Assembly: GCA_035771165.1 (NCBI GenBank)
Contig: JAWNZC010000311.1
Coordinates: 1,318,501-1,382,500, forward strand
DNA from: Paragorgia papillata
Taxonomy: Eukaryota > Cnidaria > Anthozoa > Scleralcyonacea > Coralliidae
Length of the DNA: 64,000 bases
Direction of reading: 5' to 3'
Both the position numbers and the translations under genes were made by a program. This document shows positions 46,235 to 57,766 of the stretch, piece after piece. The notes beneath the pieces are model-generated. The model did not search any database and was not told the origin of the DNA. It worked only from the letters and a program-made list of their open reading frames with translations. Numbering within the stretch: the first letter of the stretch is position 1; each line of letters starts with the position of its first letter.

Positions 46235-46687
46235 AATGCCTATTAAACGAACTTTCGCTTCAGTTTTTAAGATTGTATTTGGAAGAACGCCAAAGATTAT
46301 CAAAAATGGGTTTACATGCCTTTCAAATCTTATACCATTCTTGAGTTATTGACTATGCAATTCGAGCAAAGTCGTTGTATGTGCGAGAAAACGGAAAATC
46401 AATCATATCTTTGGATTGGTTTGACTAAACTGAATCAAACGTTGGAAATTTTCCTTCGGGTATAGTCTTATTACATCTGCAATGTGGTTTCGTGTAGTTA
46501 AACGTACCAATCCAAAGATATGACTGAATTTCTGTTTACTCCCATTGCTCGAATTGCATACCGAATAACTCAAGAATGGGAAAAGATTTGAAAGGCATGT
46601 TAAAGCCATTTTTCATTATCTTAAGGTGTTCTTTCAAATATAATACAATCTTAAAAAGTGAAAGTGAAATTTCTTTTCATAGGCACA
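46235..46687. mobile_element. Palindromic MITE flanked by TTAA (nest level 2)
   Basis: TTAA at 46231-46234 and 46688-46691 flank the element, as expected for piggyBac-type target sites. The ends are AATGCCTATTAAACG and the inverse of a TTTTCATAGGCACA end. Inner arms share TTTTTAAGATTGTAT, GAAAGGCATG and CATATCTTTGGATTGG. The element is a long palindrome without coding capacity. Confidence 0.8.
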
Positions 46688-47155
46688 TTAACACGGTTCA
46701 ATTGTTTGCAACTTGCCTGCAATGATTTGTCGTACATCGCTGCCATCATTGTCTTGCAAAAAAATTTGACCATTACACAGCATGTTTGCGGATACACGCT
46801 ATAATGGCTGGGTTTTTCCCACTTGTTGTCTCGCAAATGGTGTTGCGACACAAGTCGCTGAAAAATTGCAACATTTGTTGTAAAGGGTGCGGTTACAACC
46901 GTGTAACAGCACCTTTTATACACAACCCCGAAATTTCATATTACCGTAGATTCTCAAAAGTAGCTGCAGAATTAGCTTCTTTCAGAATTATTGGCCTGTA
47001 AGGGCGGCTACTTTTAAAGGGACGGTTACATTCAGAGAGCGGTTACTATCGGGTTGCTAATTTTAGTATCGTCGAAAATGTGCGTGAATATTAATTTAAC
47101 CAATACATTTATTAAATGACATAGCACAGTATTTACATTTTATCTATATTACTGC

Positions 47156-48577
47156 CAGGGGCGGATCTAGGGGTCGTCAAACCAGTCACGCGACTAACGT
47201 AAAAATTGCGGAGTTAAATAGTTAATTAATTAAAATTCGAATGATAGTCCAGTTATGATGAGTTATCTATTTTCAAATTTCAAGCAGCGGCACCATTGTA
47301 GTCCAGTTATCAAATTTCATGCTGCGGCTGAGTTTCTGTAAAGTAATATTATCAAGTCAACGAACAGCGGACTTACGCGTGAGTTTTGACCGATCTGAGT
47401 CAGATTCTAGCCATCTGATTGATCAATATGCTCATCTCCATGGAGATCAGCAATTTTGACCGATCTGTGGGGAGTTCTGACCGATTTAGGAATCAGGGGC
47501 TCGTATACAAGCTATCTGATTGGCTAATTAAAAAAATATTCGTATTCTTATTGGTCACATTTTTTGACCGATCTTGACCGATTCGCAGCGTGGGATATGA
47601 TCTGGGCTGACGAATCCAGCATTTCTGATCGCTGCTTGGCCACGATAGAGTAGAAAGAATTTAAACAGCAATGTCTTGTAGTATTTACGATACTGTTCAG
47701 TCGTTCAGCGTTTGCGGGGAACGATAAAAAATGTCTACAAGAAATTTATGCTGATCTGATGAAGCACAGCGAATCGACGCTTCGCCGAAGAGTTCTGTTG
47801 AAGAGCTTTTGAGTGCGATAAACAGCACGAACTTCTGCCTCAGTAGAAATTTTGCTGCCGAGACTTTAATCCCGAAGTGCGTTCGAGATCAAAAGAACAA
47901 GTCCTGTACTGCTATAAGGTAAATTAAACATATTTTGTCTTGTTTTAGAATGTCTATTAACAGAACAAGCTGTGCGCCGATTTTAATATTTACCCAAATA
48001 TTTACAAATATTTACCCAAATTAGCATATTTTTGCGGTCAAAAGGTTATTAATATCTAAATCATATAAATGCATTATAAAAGCAGCATTATATCAATTAA
48101 TATCAGCTAAAGATTTCGACGTGGCATTGTATATTTGTATTTAGTGGCATTGTATATTTGTATTTAGTCTCTTTTGTTAGGCTATCAATAGACCGACAGC
48201 ATGGTCTGGTGTAATACGATCATAACCTGCCAGGCTGCCAAAATTGCCTTTGGCTTTGCAGGAGAAAATGCTTTAACTGATGGGCATATTGAGTCATTGA
48301 CTAGTGTCATAAATATATATTATCTATTATTCTATATATTTATTCACCGAACTAAATATGTGGCATTGTATTTTATAGTCTATTTTGTTGCTAATGTTAG
48401 GCTATCAATTGAGCGGACAGCATGGTGTGGTGTAATACGATCATGTGGGTGGGTGGGGGGGGGGGGGGGGGGGGCGTTATTATGATGAATCATACAACCC
48501 CCAAAAAAAATTCCCCCCCCTGAGTGTTGACAACTAAAATTTTGACTAACGTATGAAAATTCCTGGATCCGCCCCTG
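47156..48577. mobile_element. Non-autonomous hAT-type element with 8 bp target duplication (nest level 3)
   Basis: Terminal inverted repeats are CAGGGGCGGATCTAGG and, at the right, the inverse of CAGGGGCGGATCCAGG. The 8-bp direct repeat ATTACTGC flanks it on both sides (47148-47155 and 48578-48585). Ends starting CAGGG and 8-bp duplications are hallmarks of hAT elements. The 1,422 bp interior lacks a transposase. It has short internal duplications, including a ~90 bp direct repeat (48119-48230 and 48360-48446), and a poly-G run. Confidence 0.9.
48436..48475. repeat. G-rich run in the hAT-type element
   Basis: GTGGGTGGGTGGG is followed by about 20 consecutive G bases. It has quadruplex potential and is probably length-polymorphic. 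Confidence 0.8.
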
Positions 48578-49585
48578 ATTACTGCATGATAGTGTCGTTC
48601 TCTACGAGTTCCAGTATTTACATATTGTTCCATTTTCGACTTTTTCCTTCAAAGCAGAAATCTTTAGCTTAACATAGGTTAGGAAAATAAATAATGAAAG
48701 CGGCTACTTTTCGGCGGCGCTTACTTTAAGAAGGGCGGCTACTTTCGAGTTTTCGTAGTAACTGTTGAAAAAGACGGCTACTTTCGAAGGTGCGCGGTTA
48801 TTCTCGGGGGGCGGTTACTTTCGAAATTCTACGGTAACACCTTTAAATTTCGAACAAAAAGTCCAAACTTCTGTAAGTTAAAAGTTAAGTCTTCATCTTC
48901 ACTACAGTATCAGTTTGTCTAGTAGTAATTAGATAAATGGCCCATGCATGCAATATTAGTTAAACTAGCTATGTTTTTCCCTATATAACAAATACTGTAT
49001 TTTTTTACACTTTTTCATTGTGGGGTATGAAATGTTGAGACCATTTTCTGGATGGAGTATCAAATATCCGACAATTTTCTAGGGGCATGAATTTTATTAT
49101 TTTTGAAAAATTAAAAATCTCCTTCGCCCCGGAGTGGCACTTACTTTATGACTGCTCTCTATCGTTGAAACAAAGAATCGAAACACTTCTCAGAAATATA
49201 TATGAAGGAAAAACTGAATAGAATAACGAGATGACGGCAGAGAGCTACAAATGTCCTATGATCTGTTGGTTGTTGATATTTCTGTTACAGGCAAGGAATA
49301 AGTTTTCATAATTATTCTAAATACTTTCTTTAAAAAAATGTAGAAAAATAAAGTTATAAGAACAGTTTATATAAAAAAGAGGGCACTTATATTGGAGACT
49401 ACATACCTCCGCCAGTAGAGAGTACATACCCCTCACCCTAGAAAATCTTTTAAAACGGCCCTCTAGAAAACGCGGCCAATATCTTTGTTCTAGGCAAAGC
49501 GCAAAAGTGAAGAATTGCTGAGATTTTGGCAAACGAAATACTGACGCTTCGATCATCATGTTTAAATCAGTAAATTTAAAGGTCA

Positions 49586-50519
49586 ACTATACCTTTTGAT
49601 GTTACTATATTTTCTGTTGAATTCGAAAACGTTTATTCCAAAACCCAAGAAAAAATTTAAATCGGTCACTCGGTTCTGTTTTTATGTTCTGTCAAAGATC
49701 ATGTTTTGCCATTTTTCTGAACAATATTTAAACAACGACCGCGTTAAAAGGTAGTCTGGCACTAGCAAACTTGTGACATCATACCGGTAAAACAGAACTC
49801 GCTTCGGCAAAACTACAACATTGTCAACATGCTAACCAGGAGAGTTTTTCGAAAAGATAACCGGCCACAATTTCGACTCCACGACTTATCAAGAATGGCT
49901 ATGATATTTTAGCTTACCAAACGGTACAGCAGTACAACGGGTTTTCGCAAGAAAACACACTACGCCTAGTATGGAGGGGAAGAAGAGTACGATTCCTTTT
50001 TGTCTTGATAAAACAAAACTATTGAGTTTTAAACTACTGTATATTGTTAGTTCTAACTATTGAGTTATTGATTTGACAGAAGCCTGGGTATACATTGTTC
50101 GTCAGAACTGTAGTTTTGCTTTTGCGAAATTGGATCTGCTGCCGTAGCTTCATCTATATCACCTTCTACTTTAAATATCGCAAAACTCACTCAAATACAA
50201 TTAAGAAGACTCGTTGACAGAGTGTGAAGAAGATCTACCGTAAAATGCCCCAAAATAATGCTAATACACGGATTTGCATGAGTAAATAAGTGGCAAACCA
50301 AAGCTCGAATATTTCTGCGGTAATTAGGCAACTTACCGGTATGACGTCACCGAATATGTAGTACCCATTCTTCTAAACAACTCGGTCGTGCATCAAGAGG
50401 TATATAGAATCTCCCCCCAGTAAGTCATGCGCTTTCACTTCAAATTCATTTTTTTCTTAAATATTGCAAAATTAGATGATAACTGCTTTGAAAATATGTA
50501 TAACCTCAAAAGGTATAGT
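49586..50519. mobile_element. ~930 bp MITE with ACTATACCTTTTGA ends
   Basis: ACTATACCTTTTGATGTTAC at the left corresponds to the inverse of CCTCAAAAGGTATAGT at the right. An inner inverted pair, GACATCATACCGGTAA (49780) and TTACCGGTATGACGTC (50335), supports a long palindromic element. No coding capacity recognised. Confidence 0.55.
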
Positions 50520-50749
50520 GATCATGAACGGTCTGGTCAGTCGTCGGCAGTCGGTCGGGCAATTTTCGGAACCATGCCACCAAGAAGCTTGGGGGCATTT
50601 AGTGTGTACCACTGAAACTAGCCCTAAATCTCCGCGGATACGTCTCGAAAAGAGGACTATCAAAATTGGCAGAACAAGCGGTGCGTAAGTTTAATTTTTA
50701 TGGGGTTTTTTATGGCAGTTTTGTTAATGCATGTTGCATCAGTATAAAT

Positions 50750-51847
50750 CAGTGAACTCTATATAATGACTAGCTGGAACGATACCTACAAACCAAATTT
50801 TGAAACCGTCATGGAGGCTGACATGCAGGCCGGCCCCAGTCCTCTTTATATGCAAGAAAATCTTTATTTTTAAGTTATATTTTGTTATGAACCAATTACA
50901 AAGAAATGCAAACATGCTACAGTAATAGATACTTCTTCTAAAGGCTTTTAGCAGCAAAAACGTAGCTTCAATATTTGACAAAAAACACATTTTGAGTCCG
51001 AAACCGCGCGGATCTCTTGATTTTTTGTAGGGCAGCTCCAAGTGTTGAGCCAGTTGAGGTATCAAAAGTCAAGAAAAAAGTCTATGAACTATCTTGAATC
51101 AAATAAAGATAGCATTAATCAGGGCTAAGGCCTACCGAAATCTAGTGGCTATAATCTGTCGAGCATATGGATGCTGACATGATCAATAAAAACCATAAAT
51201 ATTAAATTTTCTGAACAGTCAAAAAATCGAACAAAACACAGAAATACGAACCGACAGTGTTTTAAAGGCATCAATACGTTGTTGGATTGACAACTGTAAA
51301 TTCTGGAGTAGACTATATGATATCTGTAAGAGGAGTAAATATTTTAACAAAAAATAATCAAAATATCTAATCAAAATTTCTATAAAATATATGTGGTCTT
51401 ACAATGATTCAAAAGGTATGAGGAGACTATTCATAAGAGCAAAGGCACAGCTTGACAGGGTTGCAAGAATTCATAAAGTAAAGACGTATAAATACTAAAT
51501 ATAACCTGAATTTTCGTCAGGAGTTTCCATCAATCCAAGCAAAATTTTGCTTTCGTTTGGCAATATATTTCCTGCTTCAATCTATTTTATTTTAGCCAGC
51601 AAACATACCTCAGACAGAAAGGACAATGATTCTAATACATACTGACTTCATTATATCAATTCAAAAGAAGTTCAACTACAAAAAAATAAAAAATTCTCAC
51701 TGGGCCATTGTCTGTTTTCTATCGCTCCTTGGACGTTGGTCAGTCAGACGTTCATGTGTTGCCCCCAGCAGCCAGAAGTTTGGCTTCATCCAATCATAAG
51801 GCCGGCCTTATGGAGGTAGCGTTCCAGTCCTTATATAGAGTTCACTG
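50750..51847. mobile_element. Non-autonomous hAT-type element with 8 bp target duplication
   Basis: The element begins CAGTGAACTCTATATAA and ends with the inverse, TTATATAGAGTTCACTG. The 8-bp direct repeat GTATAAAT flanks it at 50742-50749 and 51848-51855. A second block of terminal similarity (GGAACG-TACCT) and subterminal GGCCGGCC words follow inward. At 1,098 bp it has no transposase, so it must rely on one encoded elsewhere. Confidence 0.9.
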
Positions 51848-52011
51848 GTATAAATCAGTCTATTGAGGAAACTTTTATGATTTTTTTTAAACTATTTATA
51901 GATTGTGACATAAGCTTTGTTTCCAATAAATTAATATCGGCACATCATTGTGCTATATGCCATGACGAAGATGGGAAAACGTGGCTAACGGATATCAGGT
52001 AAAACTCGTAT

Positions 52012-52107
52012 TTAACCCTTTCACCGCCAGATCTGGACGAGTAAAATCGTCTGGCGTAATAGCCAGAGTAAAATACTAAAGGGCCACTATGGCGGTGAAA
52101 GGGTCAA
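52012..52107. mobile_element. 96 bp hairpin MITE, TTAACCCTTTCACCGCC ends
   Basis: TTAACCCTTTCACCGCC at the left and GGCGGTGAAAGGGTCAA at the right are near-perfect inverse ends. A small inner hairpin surrounds CCAGA and TCTGG words. Confidence 0.75.
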
Positions 52108-52129
52108 ACCTGTGATTTAAACCTAGTGC

Positions 52130-52445
52130 AGTTGAATAGGCTATTTCCTTCCCCCTCCACCCCCCCCTTCCCTCTTTCCTTCCCCCTCTTCCCTCTTCCC
52201 TTTCTCCCTCTTCCTTCCCCTCTTCCCTTCCCCCTCTTCCCTTCCCTCTTCCTCACCTCTTCCCTTCCCCTCTTTCCTCTTTCCATCTCCCTCTTTCCTC
52301 TTCCATTTCCTCCTCTCTTTCCTTTCCCCCTCCCCTCTTCTTTCCCCCTTCCCCCTCTCCCTTTCTCCCTCACCCTCCCCCTAATTTCCCCTCCCTCTCT
52401 TCCTTCCCCTTGTTCTCTCTCTCTTTCCTTCCCTTTTTCGCTTCC
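52130..52445. repeat. Polypyrimidine (CT-rich) tract
   Basis: About 310 bp almost purely C and T (TTCCCCCTCTTCCC units), ending near the CCCCCTATTGCAG boundary. Such tracts can form triplex DNA. The Arg/Gly/Glu-rich and Pro/Leu-rich frames are artefacts of the composition. Confidence 0.9.
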
Positions 52446-52489
52446 CCCTATTGCAGGCTCTAGATTTTCAGATTGTGGGGTAGACACAT

Positions 52490-53045
52490 ATAAATTTATG
52501 TCACAGCTTGTCAACAAGACGTGTTTGCAACAAACTTGTGACAAGTCTGTGAACCAGAACAAGTTGTAACAATATAGATAAGTTTTGTGGAAACACCATG
52601 TAAAATATTTATTTGCTAAGCTTTCGGCTTGTTGACTCAGGCCTTCATCAGAGCAATAACAACAAGCTGTTGACTCATATCAGTAGCAAATAAATATTTT
52701 ACGTGGTATTTCCACAAAACTTATCTATATTACATTATCCCCATGAAAAATTTCAAAGAATTAAAGTTGTAACTATGTTGTCATTTCATCAAGCTGCTAA
52801 CAAGCTTGTTGTTGCCAACCTTGTAGCAGCTTGTTGCATAGTGCAGGCGACATCGGATCTGTTGGGACATCTTATAACATTAGTCTGATAAAGTTATCAA
52901 CCTTGTTACAAGATGCTTAAACAACTGGATCCAGACTTATTGAACAACTGGGAACAACAGTGACACGTGAACACATGTTGATATCGGCTTGTTGAATTAG
53001 CTCTGCAACAAATGCTGCAGGTTTAATTGTGACAAGTTGTGCATT
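52490..53045. repeat. Degenerate CAACAAG/CTTGTTG repeat
   Basis: TTGTGACAAG, CAACAAGC and CTTGTTG words recur in both orientations on either side of a foldback inserted at 52571-52731. An old minisatellite or palindromic element remnant. Confidence 0.45.
52571..52731 (-). mobile_element. 161 bp foldback with a hammerhead-like core
   Basis: Arms 52571-52617 and 52685-52731 are 47 bp inverse complements with few mismatches. On the minus strand the loop reads CUGAUGA, then AGGCCUGAGUCAACAAGCC, then GAAA. This resembles the conserved hammerhead core order (complement at 52622-52651). A matching stem III and NUH cleavage site are not clear, so activity is doubtful. Motifs of this kind occur in Penelope-like retroelements, a possible source. 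Confidence 0.45.
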
Positions 53046-53234
53046 TTTACATGACAGTGTACGTGTATATCAAAACTATCTCAGGGCTGGACAAGGAATT
53101 TCCAGAAAATTTTCCATAATTGCCCCTGTATTTTGTTTTTTGTTTTTTAATCTTTTTTATTCTGGGTGGAGGGAGACAGAAGCAACTGGTTGAAATATCT
53201 AGGGTGAAATGACCTACATGTACTTGTACTGGTA

Positions 53235-53306
53235 TTAACCCATTGCTGCCTAGGCTGTCTGAGGGTTCTCCCCTGTTTTGGGACAGCTCAGGCAGTAATG
53301 GGTTAA
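53235..53306. mobile_element. 72 bp hairpin MITE flanked by TTAA
   Basis: TTAACCCATTGCTGCC and GGCAGTAATGGGTTAA are the two ends, with TTAA at both outer edges. This is one of the smallest recognisable elements in the window. Confidence 0.75.
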
Positions 53307-53847
53307 GATAAGATTATGCAAATTGAGACAGAAAGACTGATGAAGGAGTGATGGATGAGAGATTATATAAAATAATAAAGATTGGGATGAGTATTTGTCA
53401 AGATAGAATCTCTGTATTTTTATTTTCTTTCAGTATTAGTTTAAGGCACTTTGTATGATTTGCCGGGTACAAAATAGAACATATAATAATTATAATTTAT
53501 ATGTATGAGCCAGACATTTTGTTGGTTACCACTCTAGCTTGGGAAGAAAGGGTGATATACAGTTTTGAAAATGTCTTTATGCGCATAGTAAATGAATATG
53601 TGTGATATAGCATTTCAGTTTGCCAAAGTGTCATCTTCTATCCTTTTTCAGAAATGTCGGTTTAGCACATAATATTATTTTCCCTTATGTCACCATGTTA
53701 GATAGATTCAAACTTCTATTTTGCAATCTGATTTAAGGTGTAGAAAATATTTTGCAAAATAAGGACAAAAATTGCTGTAAAAATTGTCACACCGTGGGCA
53801 GGATGTTTTTTAGGGGATAATAAATAGAGGATAATACGGAAATGAGG

Positions 53848-53967
53848 GGATGTGCGGAAATACAAAAATTATTTTGAGTGTTGACCTGGATATCTCACAG
53901 GGGAGCAAAGCGAACGAGTGAGATATCCTGTCCAACATGAGAAATAACTTCTTATTTCCAAACATCC
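53848..53967. mobile_element. Palindromic MITE around GCAAAGCGAACGAGTGAGATATCC, copy 1
   Basis: GGATGTGCGGAAATA at the left and TATTTCCAAACATCC at the right are inverse ends. The centre has GGATATCTCAC and its inverse GTGAGATATCC around an AGCAAAGCGAACGAG hinge. A second copy is at 63409-63529. Confidence 0.75.
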
Positions 53968-54302
53968 AGGCATGTATAATTGTTCTGTTTATTATATAAA
54001 AAAAATAGTCCTTTTGCCCCACAATAATAGAGCAGTAAACTCGATTATCGTTTTTATTAGTGGTGGAAAAATCAATAAAGCACTCTATTTTATACAATAA
54101 ATAAAATTAAATAGCAATGTAATGGCATTTCTAGCTCTCATGCTGGAAAACTGCCTGTTGGGGTTAGGGCCAGAAAAGTAAACTGTATACACATGTAGCC
54201 ATTTCCCCTTGAGAATCTGGAAATACTATGATCCAAAAACGTAAACTAGGGATGTTGACCTACAACAGTACATCACTATGAACATTGCCCGTGTGAAAAT
54301 TT
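53968..54302. other. No gene recognised
   Basis: AT-rich spacer leading into the AAGATCTT array. Confidence 0.35.
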
Positions 54303-55290
54303 TACATAAGATCTTGTAAGATCTTATATAAGATCTTATAAGAATCTTGCAAGTACTTGCAAGTTTTCCTATGTATCTTGCAAGATCTTATGTAAGATCT
54401 TGCAAGATCTTGTTACATCTTGCAAGATCTTGTTATATCAAGATTACAAGATCTTACAAGATCTTATGGAATTTTATAAGATCTCACAAGATCATACAAG
54501 ATCTTACAACATTTTAGAAGATCATACAAGATCTTACAAGATCATGCAAGATCTTACAAGACCATACAAGATCTTACAAGATCTTATAAGATCTTACAAG
54601 ATCATGCAAGATGATGCAAGATCATGCAAGATCTTACAAGATCGTGCAAGATCTTACAAGATCATGCAAGATCATACAAGATCTTACAATATCATGCAAT
54701 ATCTTACAAGATTATGCAAGATCTTACAAGATCATACAAGATCGTGCAAGATCATACAAGATCTTACAAGATCATACAAGATACAAGATCATGCATACAA
54801 GATCATACAAGATACAAGATCATACAAGATCATGCAAGATCATACAAGATCATGCAAGATCATAAAAGATTATACAAGATCTTACAAGATCATATACAAG
54901 ATCATACAAGACCTTACAAGATCATGCAAGAGCATACAAGATCTTATAAGATCATGCAAGATCATACAAGATCTTACAAGATATTATATGATCATACAAA
55001 ATATTGCAAGATCATAAAAGATCTTATAAAATCTTATGGAATTTTATAAAATCTTGCAAGATCGTACAAGATCTTTAAGAATCTTATAAGATTTTCAAAG
55101 ATCATACAAGAATATGCAAGACCTGCATAGTGCTTACAGCATATTACAAGGTCTCATAGGATCTTACAGAATCTTAAAATATTTTGAAAGATCTTCCAAG
55201 ATCATACAGGATCTTACAAAATCGTACAAGATCATTCAAGAATATACAAGATCTTGCCAGGACCTTACAGAATTTTATAAGTTAGATCTA
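54303..55290. repeat. AAGATCTT-type ~10 bp tandem array 1
   Basis: Units of CAAGATCTTA and CAAGATCATG repeat about every 10 bp for nearly 1 kb, with some 5 bp slips. The AAGATCTT core is a perfect dyad, so both strands look alike. Frames through it show repeated Ile-Gln-Asp/Arg-Ser-Tyr-Lys words and are not genes. Confidence 0.93.
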
Positions 55291-55720
55291 ATAGAAGAAT
55301 CTTAGTAATTGAAGAAATGACAACTATATAAATGATTTACAAAACATTTAATAGTATATTATATTGAATTACAGAACGTGACTACTGTGTATGTACTATG
55401 AGTATTTTAGTTGCCTATAATGTTCAATCTTATACTGATTTGTATTATAAAAATCATGTTTCTCACCTGGTAATTTTACATCCTAAAAATATGCATCAAT
55501 AATGAACAAAAACTAGTCAATATAATCGTTAATCATATACCAAATCCTTAGTGCGTTTAGATGTTAGGTTCACTTGTTTCTTGTTGCTCAATCTTTGTTT
55601 CGCATCCCAACATTTTTGGTTGCAAGCCACAACAACTTGCTGGTGGCTTTTATTAAACTGATCTCCATACTTTATGCAGAGTACATCTAAAAATTAATAA
55701 TTCAAAGTTATATAATTATA
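55291..55720. other. No gene recognised
   Basis: AT-rich spacer before the TA repeat and hammerhead-like motif. Confidence 0.35.

Positions 55721-55721
<1 letters not shown>

Positions 55722-55753
<32 letters not shown>
55722..55753. repeat. (TA)n microsatellite beside the hammerhead-like motif
   Basis: About 15 TA units end directly at the hammerhead-like motif. A second (TA)n lies at 55843-55862, so the motif is bracketed by TA repeats. Confidence 0.9.
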
Positions 55754-55756
<3 letters not shown>

Positions 55757-55811
55757 CAATCTACAGACACGGTTTTTCGCTGTACAACAGCTCATCAGTG
55801 TAGCTTGGAAC
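55754..55811 (-). ncRNA. Type I hammerhead ribozyme-like motif
   Basis: On the minus strand the order is stem I GUUC-CAAG-CUACA, core CUGAUGA, stem II GCUGU-UGU-ACAGC (perfect 5 bp stem), then GAAAAA, a minimal stem III (C-CGU-G), GUC, and stem I closing UGUAG-AUU-GAAC. Stem I pairs in two blocks around an internal loop, as in natural hammerheads with loop-loop contacts. Predicted self-cleavage would fall after GUC, between plus-strand positions 55766 and 55765. The usual GAAA is lengthened by two A bases, which may weaken or abolish activity. Hammerheads of this type are known from Penelope-like elements and retrozymes. No reverse transcriptase of that class is nearby. Confidence 0.7.
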
Positions 55812-56360
55812 AATCTGAATGAATTTCATTTTCAATTTCATCTATATATATATATATATATAGTGGTGTATTTATCTGTCTGTCTGTCTGTGATAGTCCT
55901 AGCATAAATAGCATATTTTTGAAAAATACCAAAAAAAAAAGAAGAAAATTACCTTGATTCGTCATTAATTCCTCAGGACCTTCATAATTCCTATGCCCAT
56001 TTACTGTATTGACATCATGAAAAGGGCCGTTCCACCCACCATGTTTTCTAAAAAAATAGTCGTATAAGATCACTACTGTATTTGAAATAAAAGAAAACTT
56101 AAAACTTCTAGCCATGGCCAAATGGCGTTTGTTTTCAAATGTCGGTTTCAAAACGTGGCGAGCAAATCAAGCCAATTTGATGTACACAATGTCACAAAGA
56201 AACAATATCCTGTTAAGAAAGCGTTCGATGTGTTTATATATTACATTCATATAGCAAAAGATTTTTAGGAAATATATCAGTAAATCATTGAAGCAACAGC
56301 ATATTTTTACGGATTTCATGCCTTATCATGAAATATATCATGTTGCCCTATACAGTACTC
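55812..56360. other. Microsatellites and unassigned sequence
   Basis: Holds the second (TA)n at 55843-55862 and a short (CTGT)n near 55876-55892. The minus-strand frame at 55795-56151 overlaps these and the ribozyme-like motif and has no family motif. Confidence 0.4.
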
Positions 56361-56615
56361 AGTAGAATGCAAATAGCGCATTGAACTTTAAAAGGTAAAC
56401 GAAACTATGATACCTGCTCTTGTGAGCATTAGTAAAGTACACTGGTTCGACAGATTAGATTTTTAGTAGGGCGCAAATAGCGCATTGAACTAAAGGTAAA
56501 CGCAACTATGATACCTGCTCGTGTGACCATTAGTCAACACTGGTTCGTTCGACAGATTAGATTTTTAGTAGAGCGCAAATAGCGCATCAAACTAAAGGTA
56601 AACGCAACTATGATT
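56361..56615. repeat. ~103 bp tandem repeat, 2.4 copies
   Basis: AGTAG...CGCAAATAGCGCATTGAACT starts copies at about 56361, 56465 and 56567. The third copy breaks off after about 48 bp. Mismatches and short indels separate the copies. Confidence 0.8.
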
Positions 56616-57766
56616 TTTAGTCCAGAACAATGGCAACAGTATTAAATGCTGTCTTTGTTGATACGACTTAAATAACAATACATACCTTCAAATGTTTGAT
56701 GATACCACTCAAATGCTATTTCTGATAGCCAGGATTATTTAAACCACAATTTGACATCTTCCAAAGTTATAAGGTTTGCTGCCATCATTCAATTAAAACA
56801 AGAAATCAGAAAATAATCTACGCTCTCGGCTCTTCGTTTGAATCATGAACGTTCGACATGAGAGTCGTTAGAAGAGAATGTGATATATGAAGCCAATGGT
56901 TTTGAATCGCACCGCGTGCATTTTCCGAGTTTTGATTGGCTAGCGGGTAGTGTCAAGCAATCTATTTGTCGCTATAAGGTATCAAATTATCGCGTTCTTT
57001 TTCATTGCATAAGAAATGCTGAACATGTCAAGAAAATTATCACACTAGTATTGCTTTTATTTTTGCGCAGCAACGAGTATTCAGAATCTGTGTTAAGTAA
57101 ATCAGGACATACATGCCTACTGATTCTATTTTCGTCCAGTGAAATACGAGACTGAAAGCCAGCCGCCGATCTCATCTAGTGAAATACAAACCACACACTC
57201 GGAATACCTCAATGTGCATATTGTGATCGTGCAAATTTGCATATGGAGTCGTTTAAATTTATATTCTAATGCGCTACTTGCCTGATTATATAAACTACAT
57301 GACAGATCTTGTTAGGTATAAGTTTTCCTAGTTGATTCATATTTGCTGAACACCACTGATTTCCGCGGTTGCCGGTTGGCGATACATGCATTCGACCCGC
57401 TACTAATAACAACTGAACACTGTATATACGCAACGTCTACAGAAAGCTGATATGAACAAACTAATAAAAATACAGTTCGCAAACTCATATGCTGTATCGT
57501 GAATACATAGAGTTAAGTACGTTTGTCATTACTCAAAAATATGAACATTTCACGTAATACAAAAAGGATTTTACATTACTCTTGATATTAATTGTCCTTG
57601 ATATTAAAGTTCACTCATGCCGCCATCAATAACTAGTCAAAAGTAAAAAACATTACGTTTACTAAAAAATAGTGAGTAAACTTAAATGACTGTAGTTTAC
57701 TTAATACTTGACTAAAGCAAAAGTGCTTGCTCATATATGAATAACGTTTACTCGCCATTTTGGGTA
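56616..57766. other. No gene recognised
   Basis: A 91-codon frame at 56880-57155 has no family signature and no supporting context. A CCAAT-type GATTGGCTAG lies near 56934. Confidence 0.35.

Larger units (their letters stand above)
46941..48837. mobile_element. DNA element with TTACCGTAGA ends, carrying GGCGGCTACTTT motifs (nest level 2)
   Basis: The left end TTACCGTAGATTCTCAAAAG and the right end, inverse of CTTTCGAAATTCTACGGTAA, form imperfect terminal inverted repeats. Subterminal GGCGGCTACTTTC / GCGGTTAC words occur twice or more at the left and at least five times at the right. Such words are typical of transposase-binding arrays. The middle is occupied by the hAT-type element 47156-48577. 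Confidence 0.65.
46075..49160. mobile_element. Outer DNA element with GAGCRGTCATAAAGTAAGTG ends (nest level 1)
   Basis: GAGCGGTCATAAAGTAAGTG at 46078 and its inverse CACTTACTTTATGACTGCTC ending at about 49157 form terminal inverted repeats. Weaker similarity follows (CAATGGCGGAGG against CCTTCGCCCCGG). The remaining interior is mostly filled by other elements: a palindromic MITE at 46235-46687 and a larger element at 46941-48837 that itself contains a hAT-type element. No transposase is recognised. Confidence 0.65.

Noticed and set aside
52104..52569. Arg/Gly/Glu-rich and Pro/Leu/Phe-rich proteins of ~150 residues
   Set aside because: They result from a pure polypyrimidine tract and have no motif.
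54400..55305. Repetitive frames with Ile-Gln-Asp or Arg-Ser-Tyr-Lys words
   Set aside because: Translation of the AAGATCTT-type array. The same holds for 57852-58331.
56880..57155. A 91-residue frame as a host gene exon
   Set aside because: No recognised motif, no splice-supported neighbours, and length within chance for this region.
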